Source: an uncultured Lachnospiraceae bacterium
GTDB lineage: Bacteria; Bacillota; Clostridia; Lachnospirales; Lachnospiraceae
Direction of reading: 5' to 3'
Assembly (NCBI GenBank): GCA_910576975.1
Contig: CAJTJY010000019.1
Location: 20,477 to 84,476 of the forward strand
DNA: 64,000 nucleotides
Shown: piece after piece, positions 9,000-16,364 of the stretch
Layout of the letters: each line of letters opens with the position of its first letter
Position numbering within the stretch: position 1 is the stretch's first letter
The notes under the pieces: generated by a model
What the model saw: the letters and a program-made list of their open reading frames with translations, nothing else
What the model was told of the DNA's origin: nothing
Database searches by the model: none
Program-made: the position numbers and the translations under genes

Positions 9000-9737
9000 T
9001 TAATAGCCGTAGATATCATAGATTTCTTCGGTATATACGCCAGGCGCCTGATAGACAATCAATGGTTTTTCAACGGTAATCCTGGGATTTCCTCCCCGAA
9101 GGCCTTCTAACAATACCATGTTCGGCTCTTTGTCTACAAAGGGATATACTAGCTGCATCCGTTTCGGCTCTATGCCGTATTGATGCATAAGCACCAGAAT
9201 TTCCGCAAGACGGAACGGGCGGTGCACCATGTAAAAACGTCCCTGTGGTTTTAAAATCCGGGCGCTTTCCCGAATCACGTCTTCTAAGCTGCATAAGATC
9301 TCATGGCGGGCAATTGCCTTAGCCGTATTGGGGTTGGTTAGTCCATGTTGTCCTGTCATGTAAGGGGGATTTGTGGTGACTACATGAAAAGAAGATGCCC
9401 CAAACTGTCTAGAGGCATCTTTGATATCACCGATTTCTATGTTAATTTTATCTTCCAGCTTGTTATAAAGCACGCTTCGTCTTGCCATATCCGCACTTTC
9501 TGGCTGAATTTCCAGTCCGGTAAAGTGTGCGCCCTGGGTCTTTGCCTCTAACAGGATAGGGATGATTCCTGTCCCGGTGCCAAGGTCAAGGACGGTTTCC
9601 TGCTGCTTCACTCGCACAAAGCCGGAAAGCAGCACGGCGTCCATGCCAAAGCAAAACTTTTTGGGGTTCTGGATAATGTAATATCCGTTGCGGTGCAGCT
9701 CGTCCAGCCGCTCCTGTTCCAATAATTCTACAGACAT
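9000..9737 (-). CDS. TrmN6-like tRNA1(Val) adenine-37 N6-methyltransferase
   Basis: 245 residues. Class I SAM methyltransferase: motif I VLDLGTGTGIIPILL and the adenine N6 catalytic motif NPPY. The opening LDELHRNGYYIIQNPKKFCFGMDAVLLSGF is typical of the YfiC/TrmN6/YabB group. ATG 9737 has GGAG 7 nt upstream; the longer TTG frame (9764) would overlap ricT's stop. Acts on A37 of tRNA-Val in characterised homologues; here inferred from family and gene order. Confidence 0.9.
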   Translation of the reverse strand: MSVELLEQERLDELHRNGYYIIQNPKKFCFGMDAVLLSGFVRVKQQETVLDLGTGTGIIPILLEAKTQGAHFTGLEIQPESADMARRSVLYNKLEDKINIEIGDIKDASRQFGASSFHVVTTNPPYMTGQHGLTNPNTAKAIARHEILCSLEDVIRESARILKPQGRFYMVHRPFRLAEILVLMHQYGIEPKRMQLVYPFVDKEPNMVLLEGLRGGNPRITVEKPLIVYQAPGVYTEEIYDIYGY

Positions 9738-9760
9738 ATTAAACTCCAATCTGTCAGGTG

Positions 9761-10669
9761 TCAATGAGCGTCGTCGATTTTGGATTTTCCTTTGTCCTCT
9801 AGCGCGGAAAGTTCCTTTAATTCTTCCGGGGATAATTTTGTATGATTTTTTCTGCGCTTCGGCTTAAAACGTATCTGGTCTATCTTGTATTCCCGGATCT
9901 CTTTTTCGTCGTCAATTTCTACAATAACCTTGACCGTCTGTCGTAAGACATTGACGCTCTGGACTTCTCCCCTTAAGCGATCGAACGTGGTAACGTAATC
10001 TCCTATGCTGGGGAGACGGCTGTTTAAATATTCATAAGTCTCTTCTTCATTTTTTAGACAGCACATCAGCCTGCCGCAGACGCCGGAGATTTTGGAGGGA
10101 TTTAAGGATAAATTCTGCTCTTTTGCCATCTTGATAGACACAGGGGCAAATTCTGATAAAAACGTATTGCAGCAAAGGGGCCTGCCGCAGATGCCGATTC
10201 CGCCTAATATCTTAGTCTCGTCCCGCACGCCGATCTGGCGCAGCTCAATACGGGTCCGAAACACGGCGGCGAGGTCTTTTACCAGTTCTCGGAAATCAAT
10301 CCGTCCGTCAGCGGTAAAATAAAATAACAGCTTATTGTTGTCAAAGGTGTATTCTGCATCCACAAGCTTCATTTCCATGCCTCGTTTTTGAATTTTTTCC
10401 AAGCAGATTCGGAAAGCTTCTTTTTCTTTCTGGCGGTTCTTCTCTTCTGTTTTCTCATCTTCGGGCGTGGCAATGCGTAATACAGGCTTTAAAGGCTGTA
10501 TTACCTTTTCTTCTGGCAGCTCTCTGGGAGCGATCATGACAGTGCCGAATTCCACCCCTCTTGCCGTCTCCACGATCACATGGCTTCCCTGGACAAGTTC
10601 AAAAGTCCCAGGGGCGAAGTAATAGATTTTTCCAGCGGTGCGGAATCTGACTCCAACTACGTTTATCAT
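9761..10669 (-). CDS. ricT: PSP1-domain protein RicT/YaaT
   Basis: 302 residues from ATG 10669 (GGAGG 6 nt upstream). PSP1 C-terminal domain with paired Cys motifs CGRPLCC and CGRLMCC, the cysteines that hold an Fe-S cluster in the Bacillus RicAFT complex, which stimulates RNase Y-dependent mRNA maturation and affects competence, biofilm and sporulation. Partners RicA/RicF are not in the window. A 50-codon upstream extension of the frame (to 10819) is made of repeat DNA and is rejected. The leader region has been invaded by two repeat elements. Confidence 0.92.
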   Translation of the reverse strand: MINVVGVRFRTAGKIYYFAPGTFELVQGSHVIVETARGVEFGTVMIAPRELPEEKVIQPLKPVLRIATPEDEKTEEKNRQKEKEAFRICLEKIQKRGMEMKLVDAEYTFDNNKLLFYFTADGRIDFRELVKDLAAVFRTRIELRQIGVRDETKILGGIGICGRPLCCNTFLSEFAPVSIKMAKEQNLSLNPSKISGVCGRLMCCLKNEEETYEYLNSRLPSIGDYVTTFDRLRGEVQSVNVLRQTVKVIVEIDDEKEIREYKIDQIRFKPKRRKNHTKLSPEELKELSALEDKGKSKIDDAH

Positions 10670-10690
10670 TTTTTCCTCCATTCTATGTGA

Positions 10691-10837
10691 TGTGCTCTCG
10701 GAATCTCTCTTGTAGCTGCTTTTCCGCCCAATGGACACAAATTTCATCAACGTGCCATCGGCACGCCTCATAAATTTGTGCGCATCTGACAAAAAATCTT
10801 CTCGCAAAATCATGCACAAAGAGGATCCGAGAGTACA
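10691..10837. repeat. Palindromic repeat, family 2 (copy A)
   Basis: Left end TGTGCTCTCGGAATCTC; right end GAGGATCCGAGAGTACA, its near inverse. An internal segment CAAATTTCATCAACGTGCC / CATAAATTTGTG also pairs. It lies between the RBS region of ricT and the rest of the family-3 leader. Other copies at 12729-12887 and 63664-63824. Confidence 0.85.
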
Positions 10838-10870
10838 TTGTGTTTTTCAGCACAAATAGGTAGTTAGTGA
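10838..10870 (-). repeat. Displaced half of the family-3 leader of ricT
   Basis: On the minus strand it reads TCACTAACTACCTATTTGTG followed by CTGAAAAACACA, matching the middle of the family-3 leader before holB. The matching 3' piece (ATAGAATGGAGG) lies at 10672-10690, on the other side of the family-2 element. Confidence 0.7.
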
Positions 10871-10985
10871 AAGGGGCTGTCGCACGAATATATTCACTTG
10901 TTAAAAAGGTCTTGCCACTGATGCGGCGAAGACAGAATGCACAAATTTATGACTTATAATTTATGTTAGTGCGACAGTCCCTTTT
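10871..10985. repeat. Palindromic repeat, family 1 (short form)
   Basis: AAGGGGCTGTCGCAC at the left, GTGCGACAGTCCCTTTT at the right. Shares the internal AGGTCTTGCCACTGATGCGG and GAATGCACAAA core with the copy at 7839-8076, but lacks the outer TTGAGTTTCCCC arms. Sits between holB and ricT. Confidence 0.85.
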
Positions 10986-10990
10986 CATGC

Positions 10991-11980
10991 TTAGTTCTCC
11001 TTTATGGTTTGCAAAAGCAATTCCATGACCAAATTAAAGTTAACATTGGCATTCAGGCGGCGTTTTGCCTTGTCCAGTGATTTGATAATCGTCTCGATTC
11101 CTTCATAGGAACTTTTGCTTGCCTGCTTTTTTAGATCAGAGATCTCATCTTTAAAAATAAGGCTATTAATATCAGAAGTCGCTTTATAGAGCAGGACGTC
11201 CCGATACCAGATGAACATGATATCGAAGTAGTCATTAATTTCTAACTTATAGTCGCTAATTTTCTTGATCGTCTCTGTCATCTCATGTAGTTCAAGTTCT
11301 TTTATCTTTTTTAAAAGCTGCAGCGCAGAAGTTTTGATTTCGTTAAAATCCTCAGAACTTGCAAGCTGAATGGCTTTTCCAACATTTCCCTGGGCAAAGG
11401 CAGTGCAAAAATCTGCCTTATAATCTGGCACTTGATATTTTTCCATTAGGAAATTATGGATCACGCTGTCAGGAACCGTTTTTAAATTCAAGGTAATGCA
11501 CCTGGAAAGCATGGTGGGTAAAAATAAATCTGCGTTGTTGGTTAAAAGTATGATCACTGCATAGGCAGGTGGATCTTCAATCGTCTTAAGCAGGGCGTTT
11601 TGGGCTTGCTGATTCATCTTTTCCGCTTCACTGATGATATAAATCTTATAAGGGGAAGCGTAAGGCTTAATGTAAATGTCGTTATTGACCTGCTTGCGTA
11701 TATCGTCCACAGAAATGGTATTTGGCTTCTCGTGGTGCAGATAGATGATATCTGGATGGTTCCCAGAAAGAGCCTGCCTGCAGGAATGGCATTCCATACA
11801 GCCGTCGGTCGAGCGTTGTTCACACTGCAGCGCCATGGCAAAGCTGTTTGCAAGAGCCATCTTTCCTGCCCGGTCCGGCCCATGAAAGATATAAGCATGG
11901 CTTATTTTGTCCATGGAAATTGCATTTTGTAAATGTTCTTTAATCTGTTCGTGTCCAATGATATTTGAAAAGCCTGCCAT
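10991..11980 (-). CDS. holB: DNA polymerase III delta' subunit
   Basis: 329 residues; clamp-loader AAA+ fold. GHEQIKEHLQNAI, HAYIFHGPDRAGKMALA (P-loop variant), a four-Cys zinc module (C-E-Q...C-M-E-C-H-S-C) and QNALLKTIEDPP are seen. GPDRAGKMA departs from GxxGxGKT, in line with delta' being a non-hydrolysing subunit. ATG 11980 follows GGAGG supplied by a family-3 repeat; the ORF extension to 12001 is repeat DNA. Order yaaR-holB-ricT is as in Bacillus. Confidence 0.95.
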   Translation of the reverse strand: MAGFSNIIGHEQIKEHLQNAISMDKISHAYIFHGPDRAGKMALANSFAMALQCEQRSTDGCMECHSCRQALSGNHPDIIYLHHEKPNTISVDDIRKQVNNDIYIKPYASPYKIYIISEAEKMNQQAQNALLKTIEDPPAYAVIILLTNNADLFLPTMLSRCITLNLKTVPDSVIHNFLMEKYQVPDYKADFCTAFAQGNVGKAIQLASSEDFNEIKTSALQLLKKIKELELHEMTETIKKISDYKLEINDYFDIMFIWYRDVLLYKATSDINSLIFKDEISDLKKQASKSSYEGIETIIKSLDKAKRRLNANVNFNLVMELLLQTIKEN

Positions 11981-12113
11981 AATTTCCTCCATTCTGTGCA
12001 TATTTCAGCACAAACAGGTAGTTAGTGAAAGAATAATCAAATTCTTTCACCCTTTCCTCCATTCTGTGCATTTTTGCACAAACAGGTAGTTAGTGAAAGA
12101 ATAAAGAAATTCT
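11981..12113 (-). repeat. Tandem pair of family-3 two-hairpin RBS leaders
   Basis: Two units of about 66-70 nt, read on the minus strand. Each has a TTCTTTCAC arm (paired with GTGAAAGAA in the proximal unit), CTAACTACCTGTTTGTGC pairing with GCACAGA, and ends AATGGAGGAAA. The proximal unit gives holB its ribosome site; the distal one has a perfect ribosome site with no start codon after it. Confidence 0.8.
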
Positions 12114-12117
12114 CTCC

Positions 12118-12208
12118 GTATGATTTTTCATTTCTTGTTCAGGTATTGCGAACAAGAACTTTTCTTTTGTGAAGTATGATTTTTCATTTCTTGTTCTAGT
12201 ATTGCAAA
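12118..12208. repeat. Direct repeat upstream of the leader pair
   Basis: GTATGATTTTTCATTTCTTG begins at 12118 and again at 12174 (56 bp apart), each followed by TTC, two bases and GTATTGC. The first copy also makes a perfect 9-bp hairpin TTCTTGTTC/GAACAAGAA. It lies just after the yaaR stop. Role unknown. Confidence 0.55.
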
Positions 12209-12216
12209 TGGTTGAC

Positions 12217-12657
12217 TCATGTGGAGACATCCAGCAATAGTCCCCGTATCTCCCCAATTTTGCCTAGAATAGTAAGATGGTCTTTTTCATCTTTCACCAG
12301 TTCGCTGGCAAGATCGTCCAGATTTTTATCTACCAGTTTTACGATGCCATATACTCTGTGACGGCCTCTGCGGTCTAGAAAATTCTCTCTGGAAAATTTG
12401 TGAGAGCGGTTGACCACTTCGTTTAAGAAATCTTTTACCAAAGTGCGGTATTTTTTCATATCCCGTATATCCATATGCTCTGCAAGTTTTTCCCCCTGCT
12501 CTGTGATCTCGTTCATTAAGCCGTTGAGCTTCTCTTGCAGTTCTGCTTCCTCGATATGGCTTGCCAGTGTAAATTTGAAGCTGCCGTCCGCCCGTTCCGT
12601 TGCCTGAGGAGCTTCCACGGGCTGCACCTTGGGGAGCTGTTCTACTTTCATTGCCAT
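12217..12657 (-). CDS. YaaR/DUF327 family protein
   Basis: 146 residues, mostly charged alpha-helix. FLNEVVNRSHKFSRENFLDRRGRHRVYGIVKLVDKNLDDLASEL is typical of YaaR (DUF327). Function is not known even in Bacillus; the gene is conserved beside holB. Starts ATG 12657; between it and the guanylate kinase-like gene lies a family-2 repeat. Confidence 0.9.
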   Translation of the reverse strand: MAMKVEQLPKVQPVEAPQATERADGSFKFTLASHIEEAELQEKLNGLMNEITEQGEKLAEHMDIRDMKKYRTLVKDFLNEVVNRSHKFSRENFLDRRGRHRVYGIVKLVDKNLDDLASELVKDEKDHLTILGKIGEIRGLLLDVST

Positions 12658-12728
12658 AAAATCACCTGCCTTTCCTTATTATCTTATCTATAATTTATTA
12701 TCGGTTTTTTTGCAACAGTTGTAAAGCA

Positions 12729-12887
12729 TGTACTCTCGGAATCTCCCCAATACCTGCTTTTAGGGCTGATTTTTGGTCAAATGCACACAAATGTAATCAA
12801 CGTGCATCCCAGGTACGCTTCATAAATTTGTATATATCTGAAAGAATTTTATAGTAAAATCAGGCACAAAGAAACTCCGAAAATACA
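12729..12887. repeat. Palindromic repeat, family 2 (copy B, decayed right end)
   Basis: TGTACTCTCGGAATCTC at the left; right end ACTCCGAAAATACA is a degraded inverse. The interior CAACGTGCATCC...CTTCATAAATTTGT matches copies A and C. Confidence 0.8.
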
Positions 12888-12904
12888 TAAGTAAAAAATT
12901 TGGT

Positions 12905-13510
12905 TTACGCCTGCGCTTTAAGGGATATATGTTCTCTAATACAGTCAGCAAGTTCTTGCGTGCAGCGTTCTAAATCGTCATTGATAAAGACTCTGGTAAT
13001 TCCCGCCTGGTTTAAATGTTCAGAAGAAAAATCATTTTCGTCCGCAAGGAATCTGCGGCATAGTTCGGCATATTTTGGATTTGTCTGGAGGCGTTCTCTG
13101 TTTAATGCGCGCTGAAGGCGCTCCCCGTTTTCTAGTTCGATGTATAGGGGGACCAGGGCGTCTTTTCCAAAGTACTGCTGAAGCTTCTGGTAAGATTCCA
13201 GAGTGCCGATGATCAAGTAGTGATGCTCGGTTAAGCAAATCTGATGGTCGTTGACCGTAAAATAGTGCCAGATGCCGTGAATCGTGTGATATGAGCGCAG
13301 TTCAATCACTTTGTCTTGTTGCTGCAATTCTCTTAGCTGTTGCTCTGTTAAAAAGTAATATTCGACGCCGTCTGTCTCTTGGTCCCGGATCGGCCGGGTG
13401 GTGTAAGGAACCAGTGTTTTTAAGGGAAGGGCGTCATCTGTGAGAATTTTTTTATAAATGGTGTCTTTTCCACAGGCGCTTTTTCCCATTAAGCAAAATA
13501 TTTTTCCCAT
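12905..13510 (-). CDS. Guanylate kinase-like P-loop kinase
   Basis: 202 residues. P-loop GKSACGKDTIYKKIL, then PYTTRPIRDQETDGVEYYFL, the GMP-binding type block of guanylate kinases, and a lid region NRERLQTNPKYAELCRRFLADENDF. The P-loop has GKD where canonical Gmk has GKG/S-T, so this is a divergent member and the substrate may not be GMP. It sits where Bacillus has tmk in the decarboxylase-(kinase)-yaaR-holB order. ATG 13510 with AAAGGA upstream chosen over 13591. Confidence 0.85.
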   Translation of the reverse strand: MGKIFCLMGKSACGKDTIYKKILTDDALPLKTLVPYTTRPIRDQETDGVEYYFLTEQQLRELQQQDKVIELRSYHTIHGIWHYFTVNDHQICLTEHHYLIIGTLESYQKLQQYFGKDALVPLYIELENGERLQRALNRERLQTNPKYAELCRRFLADENDFSSEHLNQAGITRVFINDDLERCTQELADCIREHISLKAQA

Positions 13511-13848
13511 AATGTCCTTTATAAGAGCAAGATTAAAAAATGCTTCCGGCAGATGCATGGAAAGTTCTGCGGGAATGATATTTGAATCCAACTCTATGAA
13601 GTTAAGTATTGAGATAAGCCAAAAACGCTTCCTTTAAATAAGTTCAGAAAGCATGTATGCCAATCTTGCTTAAAAGAGCGTCCAGGAATTCTTTTATAGT
13701 ATAGTATAGCATGACGAAAAATGCAAAAGAAAAATTTAACAACTGGCTCATAGAAATGAGAAACAGATAAAAGGCTGAGTAATGTAAGACGGCATGCCAG
13801 GGCACAGGAAGCTTGCGTGCCTGCGCTCTGGCTGCTGAAAAGGAAAGG

Positions 13849-15351
13849 TCAAAGCTTTACAACCTGAATGCTCTGGGCGTCAGGGTCACTGAGCCCTTCC
13901 ACGGACAACCCCTGCTTGCGGCATTCCTCCACGATGCCCAACAGCTTTCCAGTAAGAATTTCTCCAGGGGCAATCAGGGGGATCCCAGGGGGATAGAGAT
14001 AGACGAATTCCTGACTGACATGCCCGGTGGAAGATTTCAAGGCAAGGCGCTCAGAAAGCTGTTCCATGGCAAGGGAAATGGGCATCTGAGGCTTTGGATT
14101 CTGATAAATGTCGTTACTGGTCAGAAGTTTTGAGTCGCCAGGCCTTTTTGCGCCATAGATCACCTTTGCTGCGCCTTGCGGTTTGCGGGCAGATAAAGAA
14201 GCCTTTTCATCCAGCTCTTTCAGCGCTCGCAGCAGTCTCGAAAAGCCGTCGGCAGTATCCATCATGGTGGTAAGGGCGGTGACATAGTGACCTGCGCACA
14301 TCTCCATCTGCAGATGATACGTGTTTAACAGCTTATGGTACAATTTTTGCCCGGTGAGCCCGGAGTCTCCTACAGAAATTAAGATCTTGGAAATATCGTG
14401 ACCAAAACAGGATTCCGAAGAAAGCGAAGTGCTGTCAAATATTTTCAGGTGCTTTAAGGATTTTGCCTGTTCATAAAAAGTTTTCAGCTCAGCCAAGTAT
14501 TCTTCCATCTGGGCGCGTCCTTTCTCTTTCATGTAGCGTACGCACTGATCCATGGAGGTCATCAGAAGATAGGAGGGGGAGCTGGTCTGGTAAACGGATA
14601 AAAAACGTTTTAGGGCGTCAAGGTCAATCCGGTCTGAATTTACATGAAGCAGCGCTGTCTGAGTAAAGCTGGGCAGCGTCTTATGCAGGCTCTGTATCAC
14701 CAGATCTGCGCCGCAGTCTAACGCAGATTCCGGGAACTCTTCGGAAAAAATAAAATGCGCCCCATGCGCTTCGTCTACGATTAAAGGAACATCATAGGCA
14801 TGGGCAATTTCTGCAATGCTCCGAATATCGGAGGTAACGCCGTCATAAGTGGGAGATGTGATAAACACGGCGGAAATCTGTGGCAAATCTTCCAGAGCCT
14901 GTGCCACATGGGCAGGGGAAATGGAGCCAGAAATGCCGAATTCCGTGGCGGCAGGCAGAAGGTATACGGTTTCCAATTCTCTTAAAAAGACAGCATGATA
15001 GGCGGATTTATGGCTGTTGCGGGACATCAGCAATGTGCCAAGCCGGGGCAGCGCAGCGCTGATAGCGCTTAGAATACCGGCAGTACTGCCGTTTACTAAA
15101 TAAAATGTTTCCTTTGCGCCGTAGAGGTCTGCAGCCCGCTTTTGCGCTTCTTTTAAAATGCCCTGGGCGTTGTGAAGGTTGTCGAATCCATCAATTTCCG
15201 TGATATCAAGAGAATAAAGATCCGTAAAATCGATGGCTCTGCGTTTGTGTCCCGGCATATGGAAAGGGTAGCGGCCGCTATCCGAATGATCCTTGATTTT
15301 TTCTTCTAGGAGAGGGGCTTTATCCTGCCAGGTGTATTTGATTTTAGACAT
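13849..15351 (-). CDS. Arg/Orn/Lys decarboxylase, short (YaaO/SpeA-like) form
   Basis: 500 residues from ATG 15351, which has AAAGGAG 7 nt upstream (the frame extends to 15432 but without RBS). PLP fold type I: FPMPGHKRR-type opening (here YPFHMPGHKRRAIDF), LVNGSTAGILSAI, DEAHGAHFIF and the Schiff-base region QSLHKTLPSFTQTA with Lys. C-terminal domain with VYLYPPGIPLIAPGE. Makes a polyamine precursor (agmatine, cadaverine or putrescine); specificity is not clear from sequence. First gene of the minus-strand block. Confidence 0.93.
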   Translation of the reverse strand: MSKIKYTWQDKAPLLEEKIKDHSDSGRYPFHMPGHKRRAIDFTDLYSLDITEIDGFDNLHNAQGILKEAQKRAADLYGAKETFYLVNGSTAGILSAISAALPRLGTLLMSRNSHKSAYHAVFLRELETVYLLPAATEFGISGSISPAHVAQALEDLPQISAVFITSPTYDGVTSDIRSIAEIAHAYDVPLIVDEAHGAHFIFSEEFPESALDCGADLVIQSLHKTLPSFTQTALLHVNSDRIDLDALKRFLSVYQTSSPSYLLMTSMDQCVRYMKEKGRAQMEEYLAELKTFYEQAKSLKHLKIFDSTSLSSESCFGHDISKILISVGDSGLTGQKLYHKLLNTYHLQMEMCAGHYVTALTTMMDTADGFSRLLRALKELDEKASLSARKPQGAAKVIYGAKRPGDSKLLTSNDIYQNPKPQMPISLAMEQLSERLALKSSTGHVSQEFVYLYPPGIPLIAPGEILTGKLLGIVEECRKQGLSVEGLSDPDAQSIQVVKL

Positions 15352-15464
15352 GATCGTCTCCTTTCTTGTATAGATAAGTATAACGGAAATCACTGAGAAA
15401 CACAAGGAAATATCAATTGTGAAAAGAAACAATCTACATTATGATAATGAAGCGGAAAGCGTAA

Positions 15465-15571
15465 GGCAAGGGGCCGTCGCACTAACAAATTTATTTGTTC
15501 ACAAGGTCTTGCTGCTCATGCGGCAAAGACGGAATGTACAAAATTTATGTTAGTGTGACAGTCCCTTGTCC
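15465..15571. repeat. Palindromic repeat, family 1 (short form)
   Basis: GGCAAGGGGCCGTCGCACTA at the left, its inverse TAGTGTGACAGTCCCTTGTC at the right, with the AAGGTCTTGCTGCTCATGCG core. 107 bp between the decarboxylase and the next gene. Confidence 0.82.
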
Positions 15572-15620
15572 TGTTTGCTGGAAACAAACAATAAATCACA
15601 AAAGATGCGGAAGGAGGACT

Positions 15621-15640
15621 CAGAATCGATATCGATTCTG
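15621..15640. promoter_or_regulatory. Perfect 20-bp palindrome
   Basis: CAGAATCGAT-ATCGATTCTG is fully self-complementary. It lies just after an orphan AAGGAGGA and 9 nt before the ATG at 15650. Could be an operator or a hairpin that masks translation; no proof for either. Confidence 0.45.
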
Positions 15641-15649
15641 GAAAATGAG

Positions 15650-15898
15650 ATGGAGAACATGATTAGAAAGCTGTACTGCAATCTGATACAGGAGGAGGAT
15701 CCTGCTGATAAAGGTAGCAGGGAGATGAAACAGGAAATATTGAACTTATTAAAAGAAGAGGGACAATTTCTTGAAAAAAAGGAATATGAAAAATATCGGG
15801 ATAAGGCATTTCAGGCTGCCGCAATAGCGGAGGAATATGGCTTTGAAAAAGGTTTTCGGTTTGCATTTCAATTATTGGTAACTTGCTTCAAAGAGTAA
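15650..15898 (+). CDS. DUF6809-like small protein
   Basis: 82 residues from ATG 15650: ENMIRKLYCNLIQEED, a charged helical centre, and a C-terminal EEYGFEKGFRFAFQLLVTCF resembling the FxxGFRLGxxI ending of the DUF6809 family common in Lachnospiraceae. The frame extends up to 15566 and another ATG lies at 15605; the family normally starts with M-E-x-I-x-x-L-Y, so 15650 is preferred although its ribosome site (GGAA) is weak. Converges on the XRE gene. Function unknown. Confidence 0.6.
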   Translation: MENMIRKLYCNLIQEEDPADKGSREMKQEILNLLKEEGQFLEKKEYEKYRDKAFQAAAIAEEYGFEKGFRFAFQLLVTCFKE

Positions 15899-15916
15899 GG
15901 AAAAAACAATGCTATG

Positions 15917-16222
15917 TTACAATGTCCGAAAAAATGCGATCAATGCGGCTTGTTGCTTTTCTGACAGATGTCCAGCCTCCAGTAGAAGTTCTTTCTGATT
16001 TGGAGTCAGTGCGAAATTGTCCTCGTTTTCAGAAAAAAACTGGGAGAGGGTGATTCCAAAAGCATTGCAGACTTTTTCAAGGGAGGGGATGGAGGGAATC
16101 ATGTTTTTTCGGTACCAGGAGGAAATGGTAGACTGAGTGAGGCCAGATTTTTCGGCAAGCTGGTATTCCGTCCATCCCTTCTGCTTTCTGTAATAAAGGA
16201 TCTGTTCCAGTACGTCAATCAT
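15917..16222 (-). CDS. XRE-family HTH regulator
   Basis: 101 residues: HTH_3 domain in the N-terminal two thirds (QILYYRKQKGWTEYQLAEKSGLTQSTISSWYRKN...PSLEKVCNAFGITLSQFF). GGAGG upstream of ATG 16222. Divergent from the glycosylation operon at 16365, so it may control it or itself through the shared 142-nt intergenic region, which has two ATCGTT(A/G)C direct repeats 22 bp apart. Confidence 0.88.
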   Translation of the reverse strand: MIDVLEQILYYRKQKGWTEYQLAEKSGLTQSTISSWYRKNMIPSIPSLEKVCNAFGITLSQFFSENEDNFALTPNQKELLLEAGHLSEKQQAALIAFFRTL

Positions 16223-16286
16223 TGCTCTACCTCCATCAAAAAAGTAATGGTTGTGTGTATATCGTTACATAATATTCGATTTATCG

Positions 16287-16315
16287 TTGCAAAGTAATGT
16301 TTTTTATAGTATAAT
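16287..16315 (+). promoter_or_regulatory. SigmaA promoter of the glycosylation operon
   Basis: TTGCAA 16287-16292, 17-bp spacer, TATAAT 16310-16315. A 12-bp palindrome ACGAAATTTCGT follows at 16320-16331 near the expected transcript start. Confidence 0.7.
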
Positions 16316-16364
16316 TTTAACGAAATTTCGTAATATTTAGAAGGAAAGGAGTGGAATAGAATTC

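Noticed and set aside
10670..10819. 50-residue N-terminal extension of ricT
   Set aside because: The DNA is a family-2 palindrome, and a strong ribosome site lies just before the internal ATG 10669.
11981..12113. Tandem repeats that could suggest a CRISPR array
   Set aside because: Only two units, no spacers of uniform size, no cas genes; each unit ends in a ribosome binding site and a matching single copy lies before another gene.
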